Shown: positions 54,941 through 64,000 of the stretch, piece by piece
Position numbering within the stretch: the stretch's first letter is position 1
Layout: the number at the start of each line of letters is the position of its first letter
NCBI GenBank assembly: GCA_902806565.1
Contig: CADCXA010000018.1
Span: forward strand, 124,001-188,000
Origin: Hypoxylon rubiginosum
Lineage: Eukaryota; Ascomycota; Sordariomycetes; Xylariales; Hypoxylaceae
Length of the DNA stretch: 64,000 nt
Reading direction: 5' to 3'
Notes under the pieces: model-generated
The model's database searches: none
Seen by the model: the letters and a program-made list of their open reading frames with translations, nothing else
What the model was told of the DNA's origin: nothing
Program-made: the position numbers and the translations under genes

Positions 54941-56175
54941 ATGGCGTTCCCTTCGGTGAGAACACTTGAAGATTGCGCAGACTACTCCCAAGTAATCGAA
55001 CCATACTTACCTCAACTCTACGAATTGCCATGGAAAGTAGTTGATGTCGTGTCGAGCGGCGGGTCGCTCCTCGAGTTATACAAGAACACCAACCCGATGG
55101 TATCAGGATTTGGATTTTCCATATTCCTCGGTGTCATATTTCTAGTCGCGTCCGAAGTCAACCGTAACTATTCTCAGGTTGACCGTATGTGGAGCCTGCT
55201 TCCTACAATATACAATGCGCATTTTGCTGCTTGGTCCCATCTTAACCATCTCCCAAGCCAAAGGCTGGACCTTGTGCTGTTTTGGAGTTCCATGTGGAGC
55301 GTACGTGAGAAGATGAAATTGTTGCCCTGCTTGGTTGTTAGTACGATAGCTAATGTTTCCAAGGCTCGGTTGACATTTAATTACTGGCGGAAAGGAGGTT
55401 ATGAGATCGGATCAGAGGACTACAGATGGTTTGTCATCCGGTTTTCCCGGCTTTAATTCAAGCTGTCTAATACGAGGACCAGGGAAATAATCCGTGCAAA
55501 AGTACCTCCGGCGCTATTCTTCATCTTTAACGTCACCTTCATCTCGTTTATTCAGAGTATATTGCTCTTCCTTCTAGCAGCGCCTACTTACATAATCTTG
55601 CTGGCCTCCAACTTTGAACAGGACGTCACAGCGGCGGATCTGGGCTTTGCCGCGGTGCAGCTAAGCCTCATCTTGTCTGAGTGGTTCAGCGACCAACAAC
55701 AATGGGGTGGGTTGTCTTGTCATCTCTAATGCTGCACATTGCTAAAGGTGTTCTAGATTACCATGCTGCAAAGCACCAATACCAGAAGACGGCCAAGGTG
55801 CCACGCGGGTGTGGATTCACCCAGCCAGAACTCGACCGGGGTTTCAACACTTCCGGACTATGGGCGTACTGCAGACATCCAAATTTCGCTGCCGAACAGA
55901 CAATCTGGTTTGTGCTGTACCAATGGAGCTGTTTCGCAAGCAAGACCCTCTATAATTGGGCGGGCCTGGGCGCCGTGTTTCTAATTATGGTGTTCCAAGG
56001 CTCGACCTGGCTCACAGAACTGATCAGCTTGGGAAAGTATCCGGAGTACGAATTATACCGGAAGCAAGTTGGAGCGCATATACCAAGCTTAACTCCGTAC
56101 AGAGCGCCATCGGCGACGCCAAAGGTGATCCGGACGAGCGATTTAGCGAAGCGACAGAAGACGAAGCAAAAGTAA
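54941..56175 (+). CDS. DUF1295 / steroid 5-alpha-reductase-like membrane protein
   Basis: Exons 54941-55300, 55364-55428, 55483-55706 and 55757-56175, giving 355 residues. Joined exons give the family blocks DRMWSLLP, ARLTFNYWRKGGYEIGSEDYRW | EIIRAKVP, DQQQW | DYHAAKHQYQ and the C-terminal NTSGLWAYCRHPNFAAEQTIWF, which is the NADPH-binding region shared with steroid reductases and isoprenylcysteine methyltransferases. Several hydrophobic segments place it in the ER membrane. The substrate is unknown; a sterol or polyprenol reductase-type activity is only a guess. The first intron (63 nt) is in frame and would read through if retained. Confidence 0.88.
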
Positions 56176-58157
56176 AGAAAGGATACGCTATGTTATGTAA
56201 CCTCTGGGATGGCGTTGACTAACCCAGTTGCGTCCGCATGCACATACCTAGTGTATTTGTGATGGTATCACCAACGATATAAATCTGCACACTTCTGCAT
56301 TCCGAACTGCATTATGACGCAGTTGTGCAGCTCTACCCGGAACATTAAAGCTTGATCACGAAAATCATTCGTCGCTCCAAGATGCGGGGGGATTGGGGGA
56401 TTACTGAATACAGGGGACTTGGACAGTCGATCTTGGAGAGATGTACAGATGTACTAGAAAATGGCAACTGTTTATTCAACAAAAACTACCTACAGGTGGC
56501 CAACATTTCCTTTTTGAATCGGTTGTAGATGAAGTCGTGCATTCCTTGTGATGTATGCTGTCGGAAGAGCCCAGGCGCCAGGTCTGCCACGGCCCACGAT
56601 CCTTCAGCCCCACTACTACCGGACACCCGATAAGACCTAAGACCGACGACGATGGAGGACGACATATGGGGGCGCCGCCTCCTCACTTACATACCTGCTG
56701 TAGGTTTGTAGGTTATGTAGCTAGGTAAGTCTTCGTGCTGTGACCAGTGACGCAAGTTAGGCTAGCAGCTGATCCATATGACCGGCAAACAAAGCTACTT
56801 GACGTATACGTCTTCTTCGCGATCGTCCATTCCAAGATCTCGGAAGGTGATCTCTGCTGGGGGCGCCTTTAGATCATCGTAGTCCGTAAATATCTCTTCG
56901 CGATTAAAAGAGGTTACATTTCGAGCATCATAAAGTGGCCAAGCGGGAAAGATCTCAGGGGTCAGCTGTGGCTTTTGAATCATGAGCACTAATCAACCCC
57001 ATGATTACTTCGTAGCAGACAGACAACTCGGTTTCAAGCAGCCTGGCGGACAAATCGTTTGTATCGTTTCGAAAACTCGGCTCTGGTAGCCTCTAGTCAT
57101 ACCTCTCTACGATGTGGTAATACGCGGGTATGTAGACATTTCCAGAACTAATAGTCTAATAGTCTACCTGTTAGTGCTTAGTGGCCGACTAAAGTAGGCG
57201 GGCACGTGGTGCCTTTATTAGCATAGCATATTGACCATTGACCATGACTTATTCCTAATGTCCGAAAGACGGGGTACCTGACAAATGCCGTTTCTCTCCC
57301 CCCTTCGCTTCGGCAGAACAACTTTTACACACGAGGACAGAACGAATTTTCCCATTTATCGCCTACCTTACAGAGTAGATGATCGTCGAGGGGCCGGCGT
57401 TTTCTTAGGTGTTTAGAAGATGGTGAGAATGATGCCACGCCGAGGGTTCCACTGCCTTTTTCTCGCTAGCTATTACTGCCACCCACTTACCACCCCCCCT
57501 AATCCACTCAACTACCAAGCAGTGCCACTCATTGGCGCCGCCGCATTGCAGACTTGCAGAACTTTGCATTTTTCACGATGCCACGGTACTATAGTACACG
57601 CTACCACGCCTATGCATCGTGGTGTGCTTGGGGGGTCCCAGTAGGAAGGTGGGGCCGAGGACCCTGACTGCAGCTAGCAGCACTTATTGCAATGGCTACT
57701 ACGAATAATTCAACACAATTCTGCTGACGATACCCTTGCTTGCAGTGCTGCAATGTACAAAACCAACTCGGCGGTGAGTGGTGTTCGGCGCGCCCCAAGC
57801 CATGCACGTTAGTAGATCCCTTTTCCGAAAGCCCTGAAGAGAGAGTGGGGGGTTTTTTCGTTAGGGAAGAGTCGATGAATACTTTGCTTATCCCCAGACT
57901 CGAACGCGGGTATATATGTCTCGTGCTCTTCCCCTTTTTCGCTCCTCGGCTTTCTTTTAGAATTTCTATATATTTCAGGCTCTGGACTAGTTCTACTAAG
58001 CGGGAGGAAGACGTCTCTATCTATCTATCTATCTACACCTAGACTATAAAACAAAATTACCTACTTATTACAATCCGCTTGTCGTGACTAGCCTCACATC
58101 ACCGACGTCTGACCGCTATCTCCGTACAGCAACAAAAAAGAAGCCTACAAGATCACC
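56176..58157. other. Intergenic with one possible gene remnant
   Basis: About 2 kb. The only frame of note is at 56795-56983 (-), listed separately. (ATCT)n lies at 58017-58036 in the leader of the next gene. A C-rich stretch is at about 57480-57505. Confidence 0.45.
56795..56983 (-). CDS. Possible small gene or gene remnant, unknown
   Basis: A 62-codon frame starts MIQKPQLTPEIFPAWPLYDA and ends in FRDLGMDDREEDVYVK. Its amino-acid composition (acidic, Trp/Tyr and Pro, few Ser/Arg runs) looks like real protein rather than random frame. I do not recognise a family. It could be the last exon of a decayed gene or a small conserved ORF. No upstream exon was found that joins it convincingly. Confidence 0.3.
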   Translation of the reverse strand: MIQKPQLTPEIFPAWPLYDARNVTSFNREEIFTDYDDLKAPPAEITFRDLGMDDREEDVYVK

Positions 58158-58616
58158 ATGTCACCTACCGGAGAGACACTCACCCTGATGATGGGCGACC
58201 ACGTCACATTCCCCAAGGGACGACGGGCAGCCATGAAGCAGCAGCCGTCCGAAGTCTCGAGAAGCTACTTCCCCTCGGCCTCGCCGCCGTCGCCCACGTC
58301 GTCATCGTCTTCGCCTCTGTCGTCGTCGCCCAACTCGGACTCCGAGGACTCCCTCATCACACCTATGGTCAGGGCCAGCCCCATGATCGGCATGAACTAC
58401 CCGATCCCGCCGCTGGAGCGGCAGTACTCGGCGCCCACCGAGGAGCTTGACGTCGCGCGGCAGCTGGCCAAGAAGCCGCTGCCGAGATCGCTGCACAGCT
58501 CGCTGCAGCGCGCCGCCGTCTCCGCTAGGAAGCCCCTGGTCGAGGACGGCGAGACGCGGGCGCGGAAGCTGGCCGCCGCGAAGAAGGAGCTGCTCGCCCT
58601 AGCCGGTCAGATCTGA
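58158..58616 (+). CDS. Small Ser/Pro-rich conserved-type protein, unknown
   Basis: Single exon, 152 residues, ATG in CACCATG context. The N-terminus MSPTGETLTLMMGDHVTFPK is followed by a Ser/Pro-rich low-complexity section (SPPSPTSSSSSPLSSSPNSDSE truncated here), then SLITPMVRASPM, YPIPPLERQYSAPTEELDVA and a helical, basic C-terminus (ARKLAAAKKELLALAGQI). No domain is recognised. Codon use is strongly GC-biased at third positions, as in well-expressed fungal genes. The leader carries a (ATCT)n run. Confidence 0.65.
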   Translation: MSPTGETLTLMMGDHVTFPKGRRAAMKQQPSEVSRSYFPSASPPSPTSSSSSPLSSSPNSDSEDSLITPMVRASPMIGMNYPIPPLERQYSAPTEELDVARQLAKKPLPRSLHSSLQRAAVSARKPLVEDGETRARKLAAAKKELLALAGQI

Positions 58617-59023
58617 GATGGGTGTCGGAAGAAAAAAATTTAAGGCTCTACTCGAGATCATATTTTTCTTTATTTCGGGAGCCGGCACGTTCACATCGGT
58701 GAACCGTTTTCCCTTTGTATGCATTATACCCAGGGATTCGAGCGTACTGGATACGCTTACTGTTTCGGAGTGTTTTGAGCTTATGGGCGGCGTACTTATT
58801 CGGAGCAGGGGGAGGATCCCAAAAGACCGAACTTGGGAAACCCTCCCCGGCTAACGTGGGTCATTTATGCATTTATAATCGTGGGGGGAGAGTTTTGGAT
58901 AGGTAGTTCGAAAAATAAATTGTCAATTTATATTCAATGTTTTTGATTCGACGACGTCCATCGTTTCATCCTTTTCATGTACAAGTGATTTATTATATGC
59001 CTTAAATTGCTTCCTTTCCAGCT
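58617..59023. other. 3' flanks of convergent genes
   Basis: About 400 bp between two convergent genes. AT-rich near 58900-59000. Nothing else is seen. Confidence 0.5.
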
Positions 59024-59898
59024 CTAATCGAGTCGGGAAGATAGATTGACGCCGTAGGCAACAGTCGCGACCAGTGTGACGATGTTGAGCAGCGAGGAAA
59101 TGCCGTGTAGCTGACCGAATTTCTTATTCAGTGCAGCCATGTCCTTGGAGGGCGGCGCAGCATCGTAACTTGCCTTGCCGTCCTTCTTCTCTACACCGTT
59201 CAGGCGCATTAGTAAAACAACTCCACATACCTATATTCAATGCATATGCGATTCGTAGCCGAGCAGCACTAGGCAAGCTTACCTTGCTGTCTCCTCAGAG
59301 CAGTGATCTTGTTCGTCTCGGGTAGTAGGTACGCTAGATTCACGATCCCCGTAACGAGTATGGTCCCGAGCGGCACCAGCACGCCCCAGCGATTCGACGA
59401 GTGGAAGACGCCGGCGAGCGACGAGGGCGTGTCGATGCCGCGCAATATGTTTGTCCTGCCCGGATACGTCAAGGCAAGAAGGACGGGAGCGGCGGTTTGG
59501 ATGCCGAAGTAAAAGGGAAAGACTGCGCGCTGCAGAATCGCAAATTGGGGTCGTTCGAGAACCTTGAATGAGGCAACGGAGTTGATAAAGGTCTAATTCG
59601 TTTTCCATATGTCAATTAATGGTATTCACTCATTATTTGGCTAAGCAGGTAGGTAGAGTTCGGGCTCGGGCTCGGGCTCGGGTTCGGGTTGAGGCATCGT
59701 CCATTGATGACGGTGGTAGAAGGAAAGTTAGAGTGTCGGGCCGCTTACATGGAATACCTGCGTTCCGAGCAGCGTGCCGTAGCTATTAAGGGGAATGGTT
59801 GTTAGTTTCGAGGTTATCTTAGTAGCTCACAACATAGCACGAACTTACGACAAGATATGGTACGGCGCTGGGGAAAAAAGGATTGGACCTTCGCTCAT
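59024..59898 (-). CDS. TMEM205/DUF4149-like membrane protein
   Basis: Exons 59898-59849, 59782-59749, 59592-59283 and 59190-59024, giving 186 residues. Joined exons read MSEGPILFSPAPYHILS | YGTLLGTQVFH | TFINSVASFKVLERPQF, then FPFYFGIQTAAPVLLALTYP. Later come WGVLVPLGTILVTGIVNLAYL and the C-terminal ALNKKFGQLHGISSLLNIV helix with its typical KFGxxHGxSSLLN signature. Four membrane helices fit DUF4149 proteins. The function in fungi is unknown; human TMEM205 affects cisplatin resistance. The 34-nt second exon is unusually short but joins in phase on both sides. Confidence 0.85.
59659..59688. repeat. GGGCTC hexanucleotide repeat inside a TMEM205-like intron
   Basis: About five units of GGGCTC or GGGTTC lie in the 156-nt second intron (59593-59748) of the TMEM205-like gene. 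Confidence 0.7.
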
Positions 59899-60569
59899 CT
59901 TGGAAATTGGGATAAGTAGGTACCTAGTAGCTAGGTAGGTTAGGTTAGGTAGTTAGGTAGGATATGATAAGGCGGAAGCTCAAAATATGGGAAATTCCAC
60001 AGCGTAAAAGACGAGATGAGGTTGAATTCGGAAGTAAGATATCCTTTCGAGGAGGAGGTTCGAGGTAGCTTCGGCAGTTTTTATCATTCGAGTGGTCGAC
60101 TATGACGTTTGCAATCGTGCAGCGGTGGTGTGGTATGTTTTGGCCCCTCGGTCGTGCCATTTAGTGTATGCTGGGGAGCGGGGCCAGAGCCTAAAGAGCT
60201 TGGAGCTTGGGCCAATATTAGGTACCCGGCAGCCCCTGTAAATAAACTTGATTGGTCTTCGGACGCTTAGCGATTAGGCGCATGTGCACGCGGTCAGGTG
60301 CCTGCGCGACTGCCTGCTGGAAAACGAACGCGCTACAGGACCAGGGGGGTTAAATTATTTCAGGTACCCGCGTTACTTCTTAGACTTCTAGGCAGATGTC
60401 GTCTCTAATAGGCCAATCTTGATGCCATTTTCAAGGTGCTGAGGTGAGGACCCCTTAAGTACAGTCTAGAAGAAAGAAAAATACCCGAATGAGCTGATTT
60501 GGCTCTCTTTTCACTTTCGATTCATTTGTCACCCATCTCAACTCATTCATCTACACAGTTCTTCCCACC
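59899..60569. other. Promoter region of KU80 and of the TMEM205-like gene
   Basis: About 670 bp between divergent genes. The left 70 bp are packed with TAGGTA/TAGGTT units (about 59918-59960). No TATA box is seen. Confidence 0.45.
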
Positions 60570-63011
60570 ATGGCGGACAAGGAGGCTACCGTATACATCA
60601 TCGACCTCGGGTCGACGATGGGCGATTGTCACAACGGCAGGGTCGAATCAGATCTTGACTGGAGCATGCGTTACGTCTGGGACAAGATCAGCACGACCGT
60701 CGCCGCATCCCGCAAGACGTGGACTGTTGGCGTCGTCGGTGTGCGGACCGACGAGACCAACAATCCCTTGCAGGAAGAGAACGAAGTTGGCTATGAGCAT
60801 ATATCTGTTCTACAAGAGCTCGGTCCCATGAGCTTAGCTGGCCTGCACAGCCTTCAAGACCTCATAAAAGTTAGCGACAGTGAAGTCGGCGATTCTATCT
60901 CGGCTATAATAATAGCCACAGATATGATCGTGAATTTTACCAAGAAGCTAAAGTATAAGCGGAAGATCATCTTGGTCACCGATGGTGAGGGATCTGTTGA
61001 TCCGGATGATTTCGACGAGATATCGGCTAAGATTAAGGCCTGCGGTATTGAACTCATAGTCTTGTAAGTTGATAAGACAGCGACTTGGATCGCTTTTACT
61101 GATATCTGCTACAATCAGAGGTGTGGATTTTGACGATGCCGAGTTCGGCTTCAAAGAAGAAGACAAATCATCCGCAAAAGAGATGAACGAGAAGCTTTTG
61201 AAAGAGCTCGTCGAGAAGTGTGACGGACTATATGGCACTATGGCAGAGGCTATTGCTGAGCTTGAGATACCGAGATTAAAGCCTGTAAGACCATATAAGA
61301 CGTATGATGGACAGCTCACCCTTGGGAATCCCGAAATTCATCCAGATGCTATGAGCATCGGTGTAGAGCGGTACTTCAAAACACACAAAGCCACGATACC
61401 TCAAGCGAGTCGGGTAGTGCTGTCTTCTCAAGCTGCTGATGACGACGAGATGGAAGGCATAGAGCCCACCGGCGCATTCGCTGCTGTAAAAAATGCGCGA
61501 ACATACAAAGTCAATGACCCCGAAGCGCCAGGAGGGAAACGGGACGTCGAGTTCGAGTCCTTGGCAAAGGGGTACGAATACGGGAGGACAGCTGTTCACA
61601 TCAGCGAGTCGGAGTACAACATCACCAAGATTGAGACCACGAAGAGCTTCACCATTTTGGGGTTCATACATCAAGAGAAAGTAAGCAAATTCCGCAAATC
61701 ATGGCCTACTCTTTGCCTTTGTGCTAACACCTTTAGTATGACCCATTCCTTAATATGGGAGACACTTGTCAGACAGTCGCCCAAAAGCTCAGTGATGCGG
61801 ATGCACTGAAACTTTCGTCGCTCATACACTCTCTTCAAGAGCTTGAGTCCTATGCTGTAGCAAGGATCGTGACAAAAGATGGAAAGGACCCTGCGCTCAT
61901 CCTCCTCGCACCTCATATCGAACCCGAATTCGAATGTCTATATGATGTTCCGCTGCCTTTTGCAGAGGATGTCAGAAACTACCAGTTTCCCCCGCTTGAC
62001 AAGGTGATTACCGTTACTGGCAACACGATATATGAGAACAATCGACTTCTGCCGAGCAGGGAACTTACAGATGCCATGGACGACTACGTTGATGCTATGG
62101 ATATCTCTAACTGGGAAAAGGATGAAGAGGGGTCAGTATTCTAAATCTACAAAATTGGTGCTACGGAACTAACTCTTCATAAGGAACCGCAGTTTGGAGT
62201 ACGCAGCAGTTGAGGATGTATTCTGTCCTCCGCTCCACCGTATCAACCAAGTCGTTCGACATCGGGCCATCTACCCCAATCAACCGCTTCCCCCGGTTGC
62301 CCCAATATTACTCAAATATTCTAACCCGCCTGAAGACTTGGTCGTTAAAGCTAAATCGAAGCTTGCAGACCTCATTGCAGAAGCCAACGTCAAGAAAGGT
62401 ATTGATTACCCCTTAGTTCATGCACCTCTAGCTTACCTCTAGCTTATACGCTGACATGCGCATAGTTCCACCTAAGGCTAAAGGCAGGAGAGAAAAGGGT
62501 GATAAACCCCAGCCAATTTCTGGTCTTGACGTCGATGCGCTCCTTAACCAGCCCCAGAATAAGCGTAAGAAGATCGAACCCAACAACGCCATCCCCGGTT
62601 TCAAGCAAATGGTGGAGTATGCCAGCGAGGAATCGGAGATCGAGGACGCCGCGAAGCAGATGGGTAGTATTATCCGCTCGCTCATTACGAACAGTCTAGG
62701 GGATAGTGGATACGACCGGGCAGTAGAGAACCTTGGCGTGTTCAGGGACACGATGGTGAGATGGGAGATGCCGGCCCTATACAATTCCTTCTTGACGGAC
62801 TTCAAGAAGCGCTTGCTCTCCGGCGAATTAGGCGGAGACAGAAGGGAGCTGTGGTGGCAGATGAAGGGGGCTAGATCTGCGTTGGGTCTCATTGACCAGA
62901 GTGTGTCGGAACCCTCTAACGTCACCTCTGAAGAGGCTGCTGAGGTAAATGACACCTCATCTCCGTCTGATCGACATGTGCTAATTCATTTGCCAGTTCT
63001 TCAAAAAGTGA
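60570..63011 (+). CDS. KU80: Ku80, subunit of the Ku DNA-end-binding complex
   Basis: Exons 60570-61063, 61119-61680, 61737-62131, 62193-62398, 62466-62944 and 62997-63011; 716 residues. The N-terminal vWA domain opens EATVYIIDLGSTMGDCHNG. The beta-barrel region covers GVERYFKTHKATIPQASRVV, YEYGRTAVHISESEYN and SLQELESYAVARIV, and CPPLHRINQVVRHRAIYP follows. The C-terminal domain includes PNNAIPGFKQMVEYASEE and ELWWQMKGARSALGLIDQ. Ku80 with Ku70 binds DNA ends for non-homologous end joining and protects telomeres. The last exon is 15 nt and encodes FFKK-stop. Intron 3 uses a GTCAGT donor, the only choice that keeps phase. The CACCATGG start context is good. Confidence 0.94.
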
Positions 63012-64000
63012 CATCTCTTCCAATGGTCAAGCATGACATTACAGAGCTGATATATTGTCCAAAAGTCCTATGAGTATTGTTGAGTTGTAGCATACCGTTA
63101 ATATACCCAAGCAAGCGGTGGACTAAAAGCCATGGTGGTTAGCTCATCTGTTTGTTCTAGCTGTCAATCCATACTGTGGGTTGATTAATAAGCTCACTTC
63201 TAGTCCATGATCAATGGGTATTCAGTTGTTACGAATAGGTAGAATGATGAGATTTAATCAAGTCATAAACAGTCCGAGACCCAGCCAAGCTACCTGCGAT
63301 GCTCTAACGACCGGATAAGTCTAATTAGTTACCTAATTCTAATGAACCCAACGTATATACCCCGACACTTGAAGGTGCTCGTACCCCTATCTTCTATATG
63401 TAGTACTTAATTTACTGTCCTCCGTCCACTTCATAACACTCTTAGAGAATTTTGTCTTAGCCTTCCTTTTTATTGTACTTGTATACTAGTTGTCTGGTGT
63501 CGGTTGACTTCTATTCATGTCGTATCAGCTTACTCTACCATTCTTTCAACTCCTTAACACGCAATATAAACTCGCTCTCCTAGTGGCTAGATCCAATAGA
63601 GGTTGAGCCAGTTCTTCTTAATAGGCTTGCGGCGCTAAATCCAAAACGCTGTTTCTACATGTAATTCATCGTGGTCTCGAACCCTTGCCTTACTAAAAGA
63701 TCTGGTCTAGCTCTAGGGTTTTGGGAACGTAATTACATTTTTTAATGAAGTTGAATGTGCATATCTGCTATGCTAACCGAAGTCTCATAACTGTCGTAAA
63801 AGCTACCTATACGGCAATTACGAACATGTACCGGCGCTAAACGTAACATTCAACTGGAATAATGTAACCTTGACCGTGTCACCTTTCCCATCTGGATTCT
63901 CATAATCTGACAAGGCCCCTAAATCTTCAGTGTAACAGGTAGATACCTGTTATGAAATAGTTATTGGGCTGTTAGCTGCTTTGAGATATATCAACATATC
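63012..64000. other. Downstream region to the window edge; nothing recognised
   Basis: About 1 kb past KU80. AT-rich with short frames only; no motif on either strand. Confidence 0.45.

Noticed and set aside
59659..59688. Telomere-like repeat
   Set aside because: The unit is GGGCTC/GGGTTC, not TTAGGG, it is very short and it lies inside an intron.

Overview
The window is nuclear DNA of a filamentous ascomycete (Pezizomycotina, most likely a Sordariomycete). The evidence is many short introns (50-160 nt) with CTAAC/CTGAY-type branch sites, a PacC pH regulator, a HET-domain incompatibility gene, a fungal CsbD-like protein, a fungal SANT-like family, and the absence of operons. No species can be named from sequence alone. 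Gene models were built by hand: splice sites were chosen so that reading frames join and family motifs are continuous.

Layout. 0.2-9.5 kb: IWR1 (RNA polymerase II nuclear import), a SANT/Myb-like protein of unknown role, and a histidine-phosphatase protein resembling TFIIIC subunit Tfc7. 9.5-24 kb is an accessory-looking stretch: a small secreted precursor with one repeat per exon and KR (Kex2) sites, a HET gene with an in-frame stop, the intact mitochondrial helicase MRH4, an SDR gene with a frame conflict, and a dienelactone-hydrolase gene that has lost its catalytic Cys and carries a deletion. 23.9-31.9 kb: an AT-hook protein with a regular 9-residue repeat, a disordered nuclear protein with a KEN box, TIP41 (TOR/PP2A signalling), SWC5 (SWR1 chromatin remodelling) and a MAPEG protein. 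32-34 kb: an 0.8 kb AT-rich element with terminal inverted repeats next to an orphan exon and upstream of a CsbD-like stress gene. 35.9-41.9 kb: a SET/MYND methyltransferase-like protein, a tRNA-like sequence, and pacC, which has a 34-bp minisatellite downstream and eight PacC target hexamers upstream. 47-64 kb: STB3-like, DNA topoisomerase III, a DUF1295 membrane reductase, a small Ser-rich protein, a TMEM205/DUF4149-like membrane protein and KU80.

Most intact genes are housekeeping or chromatin genes (IWR1, Tfc7-like, MRH4, TIP41, SWC5, SET, STB3, TOP3, KU80) and do not form a pathway. TOP3 and KU80 both act in recombination and repair but lie 6 kb apart with unrelated genes between them. 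There is no recognisable secondary-metabolite cluster. The most unusual locus is the precursor at 10.75-11.52 kb. It has a signal peptide, four Asn/Ala-rich repeats each ending near a single Cys, and KR sites followed by X-Pro dipeptides. Homologous introns separate the repeats, and if retained, three of them would place a stop codon right after a repeat.
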